Source: Argyresthia goedartella
Taxonomy: Eukaryota; Arthropoda; Insecta; Lepidoptera; Argyresthiidae
Length of the DNA: 64,000 nt
Direction: 5' to 3'
Assembly (NCBI GenBank): GCA_949825045.1
Contig: OX463810.1
Location: 37,954,201 to 38,018,200 of the forward strand
Under the pieces are notes generated by a model. The model worked only from the letters and a program-made list of their open reading frames with translations, searched no databases and was not told where the DNA came from. This document shows positions 1 through 10,833 of this stretch, piece after piece. Position 1 is the stretch's first letter; each line of letters starts with the position of its first letter. The translations under genes and the position numbers were made by a program.

Positions 1-1
1 A

Positions 2-238
2 TGGCCCGCAAGGTCGCCCGATTTAACGCCTCTTGACTATTTCTTGTCAGGTTACGTTAAGGATGAAGTGTACAAAACAAGCTATGACACCGTTGAAGAC
101 CTAAAATCAGCCATAGAGACAATTTTAACGCAAATTCGCCACATGAAAATACAAAATGCAATTGTAAGATCGTTACCTAAACGTGTTGAATATTGTATTG
201 AAAAAAACGGTGGTCACTTGGAACACCTACTAAAATAA
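2..238 (+). CDS. Tc1/mariner-superfamily transposase, C-terminal end (partial)
   Basis: An open frame enters from the window edge and runs 78 codons to a TAA. It begins W-P-A-R-S-P-D-L-T-P-L-D-Y, the block around the third catalytic acid of the DDE/D nuclease fold; the aspartate encoded at 35-37 is the likely third metal-binding residue. The tail (GYVKDEVY, then a helical stretch, then CIEKNGGHLEHLL) is typical of insect mariner-like transposases that end just after this block. Such proteins cut and paste their element at TA sites in the nucleus. The first two catalytic aspartates lie outside the window, so intactness cannot be judged. The 240 bases downstream show no clear terminal inverted repeat. 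The family assignment is firm at superfamily level only. Confidence 0.75.
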   Translation, partial: WPARSPDLTPLDYFLSGYVKDEVYKTSYDTVEDLKSAIETILTQIRHMKIQNAIVRSLPKRVEYCIEKNGGHLEHLLK

Positions 239-350
239 ATTAAAGTATGTGGAAACAATGCATTTTATTCATTTTAGAAATCATGTTTCATGGAGCCATT
301 TACTGATTAAGACCTACACAATCGATATCTAAATAGAAATAGTCTAAGTT

Positions 351-397
351 TTTTTTTTTTCAAAACAACCGGGTTCGATTCCCGAGCTAAGTAAAGG
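351..397 (+). repeat. SINE-like fragment with Pol III B box
   Basis: GGTTCGATTCC at 372-382 is a perfect tRNA/SINE B box, preceded by a T-run and followed by another T-run. No A box is visible upstream, so this is a truncated tRNA-derived fragment and not a tRNA gene. Confidence 0.4.
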
Positions 398-536
398 TTT
401 TTTTTCAATGAATGAATGCAGTATTTTTTCTTATTAAAATCGATGACATGGTTCCGAAGAACAGATCTTCGTATGTCTTATAGTTTCAGACTTTCCCATA
501 CTGACCGATTTAAATGAGACATCCTGTATGGTATCA

Positions 537-792
537 CTAGCTGACCCGCGAGCTTCGTACCGCCTAACAATCAATGAGTGAGCTGTCAATTGCGGAAGAT
601 GGCGGAGTTCAAACCTAATTTATTTATTAATTAAATTTCTGTACTGTACATTTCTTCCGTGAAGTTTTCCGATACTTTATTAGTTATTCTGCATTCGGGG
701 CGGAGACGAAACCAACAAATAAGATATCATAAAATCAGTTCAGCCGTTCTTGAGTTATAAGTGTTGCAACTACTCGGCTTTGTTCAATATAG
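537..792 (+). repeat. Interspersed lepidopteran repeat (CTAGCTGACCC type)
   Basis: The stretch starts CTAGCTGACCCGCGAGCTTC and ends around TCAGCCGTTCTTGAGTTATA. I recognise these words as the ends of a very common insect repeat, probably an untranslated retroelement tail. There is no coding content. Confidence 0.5.
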
Positions 793-1808
793 ATTACAAA
801 TACAAGGTAATAAAATAGTGGTCCGGAAATATTCCACAATGCAACACACATAAAAATATTCTTTAATTCAATTTACGAGCGTAATGGCAGCTTTAAATCC
901 ATAAACTTGTATTTTGCGAACAATGCGGTGCTTCCTTCTCGTATTTGTACAATTTCAGGACAGCAGCGCGGGTAACTCACGCTCTCCCGAGCACGAGAGA
1001 TACGATTCACAGCACTTTGTTTCATATTTTCCCTACATTTTTAACTTCATTTAATTTGTGTATTTTGTGACATTTCAAATTGACCTCTTATAAAATATCA
1101 ATATGACTGTACGAGTAGAGCATAAAAGTAGAATGATGAAGTTCCAACCCTCATGAGTCATGAGAACTAATAGCAGTAGTGGGTTGAAGAGGACTGGGAT
1201 AATGATAACGATTGATAACGATATCGGTTATCAGCAATTCAGCATTGATTGGTAGGACAGAACGAAAAGAAGACCCTTACATTACATAAACAACTATTAC
1301 ATTGTTTTACATTTACTTTTACTTTATATTTTTATGCACAAAATAATGGATTATCGATAAAGCAAAAATGGAAAACACTTATACAAAGGCGAGCTCGTCT
1401 ATTCAAAGAGACTTCTCTCAACAACCTAGGATTAAATGGTTATAATTAAACATTGACATCTACATCTACAAAGGACGCCATATTTTTACAATATTAAACC
1501 AAAAATGATACTAGAGGTTTCTTCTAAAATATGTTTTTTGCTACACCTCTCTATCTATACGTGGTAGTTTTATCGGGTTAGCGGGTAGCGGAAACACATT
1601 ACGATCAAGTTCCAACTACAGACTACGAGTTAAGAATGTATTAGGAGCATTTATCCGCTATATTAGTTTCCTCAGATTTTAGAAGAACAGTGGAGACGTG
1701 ATATGCTACAGATATCAAGATACAATACTGATGTTCTACTTGATTACATTTTAGCAATTATTTTGTATAATTATAATTCAATTCTTAATGACTTAACGAT
1801 AAGTTTTT
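793..1808. other. Anonymous AT-rich sequence
   Basis: I see no gene, RNA or clear repeat end here. The longest open frame (66 codons at 1249-1449) has low-complexity composition and no recognisable motif. Confidence 0.5.
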
Positions 1809-2016
1809 GACGACCTCTATGGTGTTACGGCCGAGGCTGCGCTTCCCAAGCGAGAGGTTCCGGGTTCGTATCCCGGCTGGGGAGGAAGAAAAACAATCCC
1901 CAGGTCTTTGATGTTTACACGTATGTTGTTGTGACGTCGATGTTTCTAGTTCCCACGACACAGGGTATCCTACGGTGGGGCCAGAAGCAATATGGGCTTG
2001 TATATAAATGTTATCT
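1809..2016 (+). repeat. tRNA-derived SINE, family 1
   Basis: The head GACGACCTCTATGG, an A-box-like segment and the B box GGTTCGTATCC mark a Pol III promoter. The body continues through GACGTCGATGTTTCTAG and a core (CACAGGGTATCC ... TGGGGCCAGAAG) that recurs at 38.9 kb and, inverted, at 47.6 kb. It encodes no protein and would need LINE reverse transcriptase to move. Confidence 0.8.
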
Positions 2017-2076
2017 TATGAGTTACTTACAACTTTTATCACCAGTGCAAAAAAGTTCCATCCATAACTCGTTGTA

Positions 2077-2468
2077 TATGTCACCGAAAGATAATCAAAA
2101 CCGTTAGTTGATAACAAAACGCGGTAGTTGATCAACTATCGACAGTTAGTAAACCAGACCGACAGGGTTTGAATTTACGTGTCTTTTGTTCTTACATGTC
2201 AACCTAACACGAAGACTATTCGGGGGCTTCGCTGCGCTCGCCCCCTCTAGTCTTCACCTAAGTTACTGCAGTGTTTGCCCTGGTATTTCGTTTGCAATTC
2301 AAGTTTAAACCAGTTTACTATTTAACAGTTTTAACCGTTTATTGATCAACTAACGCGTCATATAGTAAGCAGCACGCTACAGTTTACTATCTGTCGATAG
2401 TTGACGAGCTTACGAGACAAAAACGATAGTTTATCAACTAACGGTTTTGACTATCTTACGGTGACATA
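2077..2468. mobile_element. Core-and-arms repeat, copy A (Arm type 1)
   Basis: The ends form an inverted repeat of about 38 bp starting TATGTCACCG. Both arms are built from words around GTTAGTTGATAA and GATCAACTA, inverted relative to each other. The centre (about 2190-2290) is the core shared with copies at 5.4, 10.0, 11.3, 52.1 and 59.0 kb: ACCTAACACGAA, a GGGGGCTTCGCT/CCCCC hairpin, then TTCACCTAAG and CTGCAGT. It has no ORF and behaves like a non-autonomous foldback element. Confidence 0.6.
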
Positions 2469-2594
2469 CAAATCTTTGTTCAGTACAGGTGTTCATTTTC
2501 TTTTCCATTTGTTTTAAGTGGAGAACAAATAAATTACTATATACAAAATCATTATCATACCTATAGGATTGCGTCTCTCTCCCACCGGTCCATT
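2380..2594 (+). repeat. 215-bp direct duplication, copy 1
   Basis: This segment appears identical by eye to 7535-7749. It contains the right arm of the core-and-arms element plus about 125 bp of its flank. Confidence 0.85.
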
Positions 2595-2970
2595 CCATAG
2601 TTATGCAATCAAGAAAATTACATGACGTACCAACAATTCATGTAGTAAATATTAATGGATCAACTTAAAGAGATTTGGTGCGTGCGGGAGTGATAGGTCG
2701 TGCCAGCGACACGTTATCCAAGAGATCGCAACAAAGACGTTGAATACGGACAGTGTTTAAGGTTTTAAACTATGTAATGTTGATGTTAGTCCTAATTATT
2801 CTAATTAGATCGTTGAAATAACTTAGTACTGTCATACGAGTATAGTACATTAAGGGCCAGTTTCAAGAAGACTCGATGATAAAATGACAGATGAATCTGT
2901 CGCATAGACCTTATCGGGAAGTCTTGAAAGAGGCCATAAGGGACCGTTTCAAGAAGTCCATATAAAGTAC
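2595..2970. other. Anonymous sequence
   Basis: No gene is visible. Two related words (GGGCCAGTTTCAAGAAG near 2855 and GGACCGTTTCAAGAAGTCC near 2942) suggest decayed repeat ends. Confidence 0.4.
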
Positions 2971-2974
2971 TCAA

Positions 2975-3160
2975 TATAATTAACTGACCATATTTTGGGG
3001 AATGATACTACCCATCATTATGTACAACTTTCCCCCAGAAACATGGTCACAAATGAAAAAAACATCCCTCAGTACAGCGACCCGATCAGCTGATTACAAG
3101 TTACTATGGGAGTTTTTTTTTTCCATTTGCGACCATATATTTCTTATGGAAAGTTGATCT
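2975..3160. mobile_element. Degraded copy of the foldback MITE at 3719
   Basis: TTAACTGACCATATTTTGGG, then AACTTTCCCCCAGAAACATG, match the left arm of the 3719-3955 element. The right arm is recognisable near 3110-3155 (AAGTTACTATGGG, TTTGCGACC) but mutated, and no clean ends remain. Confidence 0.65.
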
Positions 3161-3506
3161 TATTAGGTTCTGGCAGAATATCAGCGTTGCGGACCATCTG
3201 CAACATTTTCTGAGCCGGGACCTTTTCTCTTGTCTTTTTATGTGTATTATTAAGATTGTTAAAATTAATTAATTTTCTTTGTACTCGGTGTTTAATGTAA
3301 ATGTGTGTTGTAACAAGGTATACAGTGATTATCATCTATCTATATATATTCCGCTAATAGCTATCAGTATTTCGTCCGATAAAATGAAACACATTATTCT
3401 ATGGTGATTGAGTATTTTACGGACCGAACCCAGGACTACTGAAACACCAATTAGAGCTATTGAGCAGTCGTTAAATGCAAAAATGTTGTCTATTCGTTAG
3501 TTAACA
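3161..3506. other. Anonymous AT-rich sequence
   Basis: No gene is visible. The 63-codon minus-strand frame at 3144-3335 has no recognisable motif. Confidence 0.4.
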
Positions 3507-3711
3507 TGTGCCGGTTGATATTGATCCTCACACGTACACATAGATTATTTCAGTTTTATCTCCGTAACGTGTCAACCGTCACAGTTAATGGATGTATCAT
3601 ACCACGTACCTAAGTCTTTGTGTTAATAAAGTCAGTTAGTAACTAAGCATATTCCAAGCCTTTTACTCCACTCCCGGAGGCAGTCATCTGTAGTTGCCAT
3701 AGCATGGCAAA
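3507..3711 (+). mobile_element. Solo LTR with 5-bp target duplication TAACA
   Basis: It starts TGTGCCGG, like the LTRs of the element at 39.5-41.2 kb, contains AATAAA at 3625-3630, then CAAGCCTTTTACTCCACTCC, and ends GGCAAA. It is flanked by TAACA at 3502-3506 and 3712-3716. The shared start, shared interior words and matching flanks support a solo LTR of a related but diverged LTR family. No internal region remains. Confidence 0.75.
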
Positions 3712-3718
3712 TAACATA

Positions 3719-3955
3719 CAAGGTGACATTTAATTAGCTGACCATATTTTGGGGAATGATAGCACTCATCATTATGAATAACTTTCCCCAAGAAACATAA
3801 GGTCGCAAATAGAAAAAAATATTTGTCTAATTAAAAGTTACTAGGGGAACCATTTTTTATTTTTATTTGCGATCTTATGTTTCTTGGGGAGAGTTGTTCA
3901 CAATGACGGTACTATTATGTCCTAAAATATGGTCAGCTAATTAAATGTCACCTTG
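3719..3955. mobile_element. Foldback MITE with arms of about 115 bp, TA target site
   Basis: The two halves are near-complete reverse complements, with tips CAAGGTGACATTTAATTAGC. TA dinucleotides flank both ends (3717-3718, 3956-3957), consistent with a Tc1/mariner-type non-autonomous element. It abuts the right target duplication of the solo LTR. It has no coding capacity. Confidence 0.8.
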
Positions 3956-5340
3956 TATAGCTTATTGAGAAATTATGCAGAACTTATCGGGAGGTCTTGG
4001 AACAGGCCCTTACATAACTTTCTGTTCTAATTAACTATTAAATCTATCTATTATCTATTAAAATGTTATGTTAAATACCAACCTAAGATATTTTATCACT
4101 TCTAAAGTATATCAAAATTTTAAACACAGATATGGCTGGAGCCGCAAGATTACATCAGGATCCCACCAGCTATCAGCAAACTTTATAGAGGCAGGAGTCA
4201 CATGTAAAAAGAAGAACAAGGTAAATAAGAATTGCAAGCGTAAAAAAACAAGCAAGTTAGCCAAGTCAATCCCTGTCGGCCAAAGCCTGCTTACCAGTGC
4301 CTGTCACGTAGTTCATCATCGGATCCAGTTCAATATGGCAGAGTTGGTCTCATGTGCAATCTAACTTATTGAGACCGCCATCTTGGAATTCATAAACAAC
4401 TAAGAAAACTTTACAAATTTTGGCTCAACACCCGTGCATATGAAGATGCAATAGATTGATGGACGTGAGGTAAGTATTCAATAACTCGGGAGGCAATATA
4501 ATAACGAAATTGATTAATAAAACATAACTTCATACTTTTGTGAACCTAAATTTAATTAGATAATGTTATATAGGTAGATGATAACCTTGAAAGCTCCACG
4601 TGTTTTAATTTCAGTAAAGTGATGCGACTTAGGGAACGTTGGATTCCTAAAAACTGAAAATGTGACAAAGTCGCTCGCAACCATTTTCGTTACCCGATAG
4701 ATTTATAACTGGACCAAAAAAGAAGTATCGATAAGTATACCAGAGAATTCCAGATCAAAGGAAGTAAAGACAGAGGTTATCCATTTTTTTACCACGATCC
4801 TTGAAATACCGCGTATATAAAGATAAAATATAAACTTACTCGAAACCACATTTCAGATCAGTGTTGCCTGTTTCATGAAATGTTTAATACTGACTAATAC
4901 CCGTATATACAGTCGTATTAAAACTAAATTAGACGCGTAAATCTCTATCTCATATCACTACAAATAAGCTTACGGCATATCTAGATTCAGATGGTATTTC
5001 AGTAGTCACATTTCTGATTTTGACAGGAAAGCTGCGTTTTTATCGATTTACTTTTAAGATGGCAGCCCTGAACCACCTGGTATGGCATGAAGCGTACGAT
5101 CGCTGCTTATTTCGCTCGGCTGAGCGCAAATGTGATAAAAATGGCGTCCTTACTCTAAGGCGCTTTGTAGGAACTTAGTACAAGTGTCATGTTTGGTTGT
5201 TATCTATTTCTAAGGCCCGATGTGCATCCTTTACCGCCGAGTGCTTTATGTCAGTCGGTCGGAAAAGCGTTAGTAGTTATCACGTCACGTCACCTGAGAA
5301 GGCATAACGCCTATTCGTACGCCTAACGTTATTTTCGTTG
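3956..5340. other. Anonymous sequence
   Basis: No gene is recognised. A 98-codon plus-strand frame (4068-4364) is lysine-rich, lacks domain motifs and is probably fortuitous. No strong repeat ends are seen. Confidence 0.45.
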
Positions 5341-5342
5341 GC

Positions 5343-5620
5343 TAGTATTTAATCGCACGACAAAAATACTGATTTTCACAGCAAAAACACTTTTTATGTT
5401 TTAAGTATTTTTGTTGTTCTTAAATGTTCAACCTTAAATACCCACCTAAGCCACCGCAATATTTTGCCCTGATATTTGCTGTGAAACTCAGTATATTTTC
5501 TGTGCAAATCGGTATATTTGCTGTGCAAATCAGTATATTTGCTGTGAAAATCAGTATATTTGCTGTGTAAATCAGTATATTTGCTGTGGAAATCAGTATT
5601 ATTGATGTGCGTTTAATATT
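5343..5620. mobile_element. Core-and-arms repeat, copy B (Arm type 2)
   Basis: The left arm (AATACTGATTTTCACAGC) is inverted relative to the right arm, which holds about six tandem copies of a roughly 21-bp word (TTTGCTGTG then AAATCAGTATA) at 5475-5600. The core between them has lost the GC-rich hairpin but keeps TGTTCAACCTTAA and CACCTAAGCCACCGCAA. The array looks CRISPR-like at first glance, but the units abut without spacers. Confidence 0.65.
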
Positions 5621-7370
5621 TCCCATTTTCGTTATTCTGCGAAAGCTATTTATCACCTACTTATTTTCTCGCATTGTCAGCGATAAATAAGGATATTTGT
5701 CATGAAGCTGGATACCTATACATATACATATGGTGATGGGACCATCATCCGGCTTAATGCGAGTTCTTTGATAATTGATTGTGTGTGGTGACAACACATG
5801 TGTCCTTGTGTGTGTTTCCTCTTAATTGCTTAATTTTATCAGGTTTTGTATTTGCGCTTATAATATGTCCGATCGCAAAAACAACTCTCAAATATTAGAT
5901 AAGGTGCTTACAAATTAGGTAGGGATTTCATATTACATCAAAACAATTAATTTTAAATATAAATTAAGCAAGCTTTTTATATCATATTTATGTTTTAATT
6001 TACAGAAAAAAATAAAAAAATTAAAATGCTCCCCAAACATAATTGCATTTATTTAACTGACAAGGTGTCTAAACACTCTCTGTCCAGTGAGCTTCCTATG
6101 TTTTGTCATCAATGACATTGATGATATTCAGATTGGCGGGAAAAATATTAGTAGGTATAAATAAATTTCTTGATGCCCTGCAGAGATTTAAGGTTAAATA
6201 CCAACTGTGTACATTTAATCGCACAAGGGCGGGTAAACCCGTTTGCGTCGGGGGTTTGGGTTAAGTGCATCTTTTATCGTAACTTTTTGAGTTTAATTTA
6301 CATTTGCATTATTAGTTCCTCGTGGATTGTCTATGGTCGTAGGCACGGCCATGACCCATGACCCGCTAGCTAGACTAAACCGGTCGTCCAATTCGTTATG
6401 CATTATCTAAGGGATGTATTAATTTCGTTCCAACCTCAAGAAAGCTAAGTAAATTAAACTCGGAATAAATGTATATTATAACTAATAAATGAAGTTGAAG
6501 ATGATAATGATTTACTATTAGAAGCTCTGGCTGAATTAACCTAATTTAAAAATAATTATAATAATTAAAAAGCATGAATTTAATTTTTTTTCCCTTTAAA
6601 TTAATAGAAAAACCAGAATCTGGGTCAGAAAAAAATTTTGTAAATAGGATAGAATGAATGACCGTTTGAAACATGAACCAACATTTCATCGACAGGCAGC
6701 ATAATGACTATCTTACAGATCTTACAAATGAATATCATGTTAATTTGGATTAACACAGTTATTTTTCTAATTTTCTTCAAAATCCAACATAAACTTTAAA
6801 TTAGTTTTTTAATTAAATCCACTCCCAGAGATGATAGTACTATCAGGTCTCGAAATATTTGTACCTAATTTCTTTGCACCTTGTAGTTCGTGTTTGGGGT
6901 CACATAAGTATACCAATATATAATGTACTAGAACCTTAGCTGAACCGACAGACGTCCTTCTGTCAAAAGCTCTTGATTATTATTATTTTTAACCAAACTA
7001 TTTATTAGAAGCATAACAAACTGATTTTAGATTTTTCAGCTGTTCCCTTTATCACTGTCGTATATTTTGCTAAAATAAGCCCTAAAAAAATATCCTCAAA
7101 AATAAAGATACGACGAAATCACAATAAAAAGGAGCTTTTGTTTTACAAACAAATCAAACAATATTTTTCGTATCTGTGAGTTATTTACGGGCTTTATGTA
7201 TTATGCATGTAGCACCTGGGCTCTGATTCTGATAAAATCTCTATCTCCAAAATTCGTACAAGTAGTTTAGTATGGCCTACCACTATACGTGGCCTTACAT
7301 AACCGAACCAACACAAAATAACAATAGCTAGTAGTAGTAGGTAACACAGAGTAAACTGTTAGTGGTATGG
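5621..7370. other. Anonymous AT-rich sequence
   Basis: I found no gene, RNA or bounded element. The short plus-strand frame at 6170-6361 (63 codons) has no recognisable content. Confidence 0.45.
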
Positions 7371-7472
7371 ACGACCCGAATGGCCGAGTCGGCAGTGACC
7401 CTGCCTACGAAACCAAGGGGGGACCCTTGGTTTCGTAGGCAGGGTCACTGCCGACTCGGCCATTCGGGTCGT
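7371..7472. repeat. Perfect palindrome of two SINE family 2 heads
   Basis: Arms of 49 bp (7371-7419 and 7424-7472) are exact reverse complements around the spacer GGGA. Each arm is the first 49 bases of the family 2 SINE (GACCCGAATGGCCGAGTCGG onward, including its A box), joined tail to tail. Both copies stop before the B box. Confidence 0.9.
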
Positions 7473-7534
7473 CGAACTATATATGTATAGTCGATTAACC
7501 GTCCATTGAATGACTCTAAGTACGGCGGCAACGG

Positions 7535-7749
7535 CAGTTTACTATCTGTCGATAGTTGACGAGCTTACGAGACAAAAACGATAGTTTATCAACTAACGGT
7601 TTTGACTATCTTACGGTGACATACAAATCTTTGTTCAGTACAGGTGTTCATTTTCTTTTCCATTTGTTTTAAGTGGAGAACAAATAAATTACTATATACA
7701 AAATCATTATCATACCTATAGGATTGCGTCTCTCTCCCACCGGTCCATT
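7535..7749 (+). repeat. 215-bp direct duplication, copy 2
   Basis: It matches 2380-2594 base for base as far as I can see. It ends abruptly 18 bp before a SINE family 2 copy. Confidence 0.85.
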
Positions 7750-7767
7750 GGTCGGTCGGTCCCACAG

Positions 7768-8025
7768 GACGACCTGAATGGCCGAGTCGGCAGTGACCCT
7801 GCCTATGAAGCCAAAGGTCCCGGGTTCGAGTCCCGGTGGGGGCAAATATTTGTTTGATGAGAACGGATGTTTGTACCCAAGTCATGGTTGTTTATCTATC
7901 TAAGTATAATATTTATCTATATAAGTACGTGTATCGTTGTCTAGTAACCCAAGATACAGGGATTCCTAGTTTGGGGCTAGACCAATGTGTGTAAATAGTG
8001 TCCAAGGTATTATTATTATTATTTA
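7768..8025 (+). repeat. tRNA-derived SINE, family 2, full length
   Basis: The head has A box TGGCCGAGTCGG and B box GGTTCGAGTCC. The body runs through AAATATTTGTTTGATGAG and the core CCCAAGATACAGGGATTCC ... TTTGGGGCTAG, then ends in a (TTA)n tail. This is the best reference copy of the family in the window; others lie at 27.6 (inverted), 41.4 and 51.8 kb. It is non-coding. Confidence 0.85.
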
Positions 8026-8553
8026 TAATTTTTTCTAGAAAAGAATCAGAGCTATTATTCCGGAAATATTCTCCCTATTAACAGTATTGTCATTAAAACC
8101 CGTTCTCATGTATTGTAAAGATATCGTTTGGCATAAATTCTTCAACAGAAATTTTGTTAAACCTAATAATCATTTAGCCTAATGATTACGCATAGATTTC
8201 GAAGCAATATACATAGGAAGCGTAAACATTAAGGGCTTTACCACAAAAAAATAAACTACTGTTCAACACTTGTTTAAAAACGAAAGTATATGTGATTTGA
8301 AGTTTATTTTGAGGTTAAACGCTATTTAATATTTTTTGTGGTAACACGGTAAAATTTTAATACTCAAATGCCGAACAAACTTTACACTAAAATCGCTAAT
8401 CGTATTACAGATAATAATCGTATCATAAAATGTTGTTTTTATTTGAATACGCTTTCCTACGCTCTGCATTTTGTTTCTTCCACGTTGCAACCTAACCTAT
8501 AAGCTAATTGAAATTTAGCCACAATAACCTGTTCAAGCTAGTAGTAGCACGTG
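8026..8553. other. Anonymous AT-rich sequence
   Basis: No gene or bounded repeat is seen. Confidence 0.45.
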
Positions 8554-8781
8554 AACACGTGGAACTGGACCGGACGCGTAAGTCGAATGCACCCAGACAG
8601 ATGGGCAAAGATAGCCACTGACTGGGTTCCTACAGGCGAAAACCGGCGTAGGGGAAGATCCAGGAGGAGATGGAGGGATGACCTGGACTAGTTCCAGCCA
8701 GAGTGGGCCACTATAGCGGCACCAAGAAATGTGTGGGCTCAAAACGGTGAGGCCTTTGCCCAGCAGTGGGACACCTGTTAA
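8554..8781 (+). pseudogene. LINE reverse-transcriptase C-terminal tail
   Basis: The frame reads RMHPDRWAKI, then RRRGRSRRRWRDDLD, one internal TAG, then FQPEWATIA and GEAFAQQWDT before TAA. This Arg-rich block followed by a W-x-x-x-A helix and a final Q-Q-W-D-T is the classic C-terminus of endonuclease-reverse transcriptases of insect RTE-like LINEs. In the element it would follow the RT thumb. Only about 75 codons survive because of 5' truncation, and the in-frame stop shows it is dead. The clade assignment is from memory of the family and is moderate. Confidence 0.7.
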
Positions 8782-9446
8782 AAAAACTGTTCTAGCCAAA
8801 TTTGATTTTTCATTACTTTCTTCAGACGCAAGCTCGCTCCGCCGCTGGTTTCAAAATGCAATCCAAATTATATCCGATTGTGAAACTGCAATTAGAGTTG
8901 GCTCATCTGTCAAAAAATCGAAAATTTATAATCAATAGCATATATAGATAGAACGAAAAATAACTATAAGATAAATGGACCAGATGACATAAATTTTTAC
9001 CAACAGCAAGAATTTGCCTTCAGCTAAATATTATAAATTATTATTACCCAACGTAATATGTAAAACATCCAATAGACGACTCAAAAGTAGTCCAACATAA
9101 AATATACTAAAAGCTTGTTAAACCAACCAAAACATTAGGCATTAGGTACTATTATTAGAAAGTACTATTATGCCTTAAAGTTATGCCAAACTAATAAAAC
9201 GAATAAAAATTAGAAAACACAAAAAATATGCGAATCAAAGATATACTGTCATGAGTTATATTACGTATTCGATTACAAGAGTGTTACCGTTTTACTGTGG
9301 AGTTAAGTTAGCGATGAAGAGGTAGAATATATTGGTACTTATTTAGTAGTTTGGTAAAAAGGTATTTTATTGTCCATAGATGTTTAACTTACTTAAATTC
9401 TATAATAAAATATATAAATGTAAATTAAATGTCTATATTAGATATT
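8782..9446. other. Anonymous AT-rich sequence
   Basis: No gene is recognised between the LINE relic and the next LINE tail. Confidence 0.4.
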
Positions 9447-9580
9447 GTGCACTGCCTACCCTTTCATGGTATATTTTCCTGTCATGCCTTGGTTTTCTAG
9501 AAGAAATCTGTTTTTGGAGATAAGCTTGCCTTTGTGCATATCATTTCCATTAATGTAACTTTCTAAATATCTGAGTGCAC
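9447..9580 (+). repeat. LINE 3' UTR fragment
   Basis: GTGCACTGCCTACCCTTTCA, then AAGAAATCT and AGATAAGCTTGCCTTTGT, closely match 44114-44246. There the same sequence follows a recognisable LINE C-terminus, which identifies this stretch as the untranslated tail of the same family. Confidence 0.65.
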
Positions 9581-9909
9581 TTGAGAATAATGAATTTATT
9601 AATATGAATAGAATAGGCCCATTATGAATAAAACCGACGGCAGTTAACTTGTAATGTTCACTTGTGAGTTGTAGCTCCGTTTTGAAACAGGCTCCTTCCT
9701 ATACAACGCCAGGCATCACGTTTTCACGATGAATTTTTTAATTTATATCGAGTAAGTCCCAAAATGTACGGCGTGAGAGTTGACAGGTGATATGCGAAGT
9801 CACGGTACAATAAAACAGAATTACCTGCACCACGCGTACATCTCCACTCCACGTGTTATACTTATACTCGCTGATGCCCGCAACTTCAACCTCGTGCTCC
9901 TATGAATTA

Positions 9910-10240
9910 TCATTGGCAACAAATATAATGATCACCAAAATTATTTTTCCTACCCAAAATGGATAAATGAACACCAAAAGATGCAAAAAATATCAAGGCA
10001 AAATACTGCGGTTGCTTAGGTGAAGGGTAAAGGGGTCGAGCGAACCCTTTATCCTTCGTGTTAGGTCAACAAAAAATACTTAACACATAAACTTAAGTAC
10101 ACAAAACATAAAAAGAAGTTTGGTGATCATTTATCGAAACACAATTTGGTGGACATTTATCCATTCTGGCAGTCATTTCGAATTTATTGGTAGTAAAATA
10201 GGTGCGTTTTTGGTAATCGTTTCAACATAAGCCATTATCA
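9910..10240 (-). mobile_element. Core-and-arms repeat, copy E (Arm type 3)
   Basis: The inverted core is at about 9994-10085 (ACTGCGGTTGCTTAGGTGAA, hairpin AAGGGGTCGAGCGAACCC, CGTGTTAGGTCAACA). The left arm uses AATGATCACCAAAA, CACCAAAAG; the right arm uses the complement (TTTGGTGATCATTTATC, TTTGGTGGACATTTATCC). These arm words differ from those of copies A, B, C, D and F. Confidence 0.6.
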
Positions 10241-10254
10241 TTAACCGAGATAAC

Positions 10255-10432
10255 GTTACCTCCTTCTGGTGCAGTCGGATAAAACGTATCCTATATATGA
10301 ATCTAGCTCATAAGCTATCTCTGTGCTAAATTTAATTCAAATCCGTTCCGTAGTTTTAGCGTGAATGAGGCACAAACACACAAACATCTAAACACCGCTT
10401 CTTACACATTTATAATATTAGTTGTCTGTGTG
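10255..10432 (+). repeat. Retroelement 3' tail-like repeat
   Basis: The stretch has the familiar layout of an insect LINE tail: CAAATCCGTTCCGTAGTTTT, GCGTGAATGAGGCACAAACA, then a run of ACAAACA words. It is non-coding and the identification is from general pattern only. Confidence 0.4.
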
Positions 10433-10833
10433 CGTGAATAAGTCTGATTCAGAACGTAAAGGATTAGATCCGCCATTACTGTGTAGGTACATATATCTTT
10501 CAGGCCATGAGCTAGCAACTACTTGTTATCCCTTTTGAATCTCTTCAACCATGAAGGTTCATTACCTTTGGCTACCTCTTATGAGACAACTGTGAGAATA
10601 TGTGAGTAATAAAAGTATACCTATATTCGCAGTTGCGCTTCAAGAGACGCGCCCAAAGAAATAGGGGTAAACCCATTACCGTCGCTGTTTACCGAAATGT
10701 TCGTTTTTAGAAAGATTACCAAAGTCGTTGGTAGCCAGCAAAAGTATGATTCGTGTGTCGAGCTGTCGAGGCGTGGTCCTGTCAGTTGCACGCAGCCCTG
10801 GCCGGGGTGGGAGAAGTAAGTATAAGCTAAAAG

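Noticed and set aside
4068..4364. 98-codon open frame
   Set aside because: Lysine-rich, no domain motif, no supporting context; likely chance in AT-rich DNA.
5470..5605. Regular repeats resembling a CRISPR array
   Set aside because: Units abut with no spacers and belong to the right arm of an interspersed repeat; the context is a eukaryotic genome.
7589..7885. 98-codon minus-strand frame
   Set aside because: Composed of the 215-bp duplication and a SINE head; reads through repeats and is not a gene.
8533..8799. 88-codon minus-strand frame
   Set aside because: Antisense to the LINE C-terminal relic on the plus strand.
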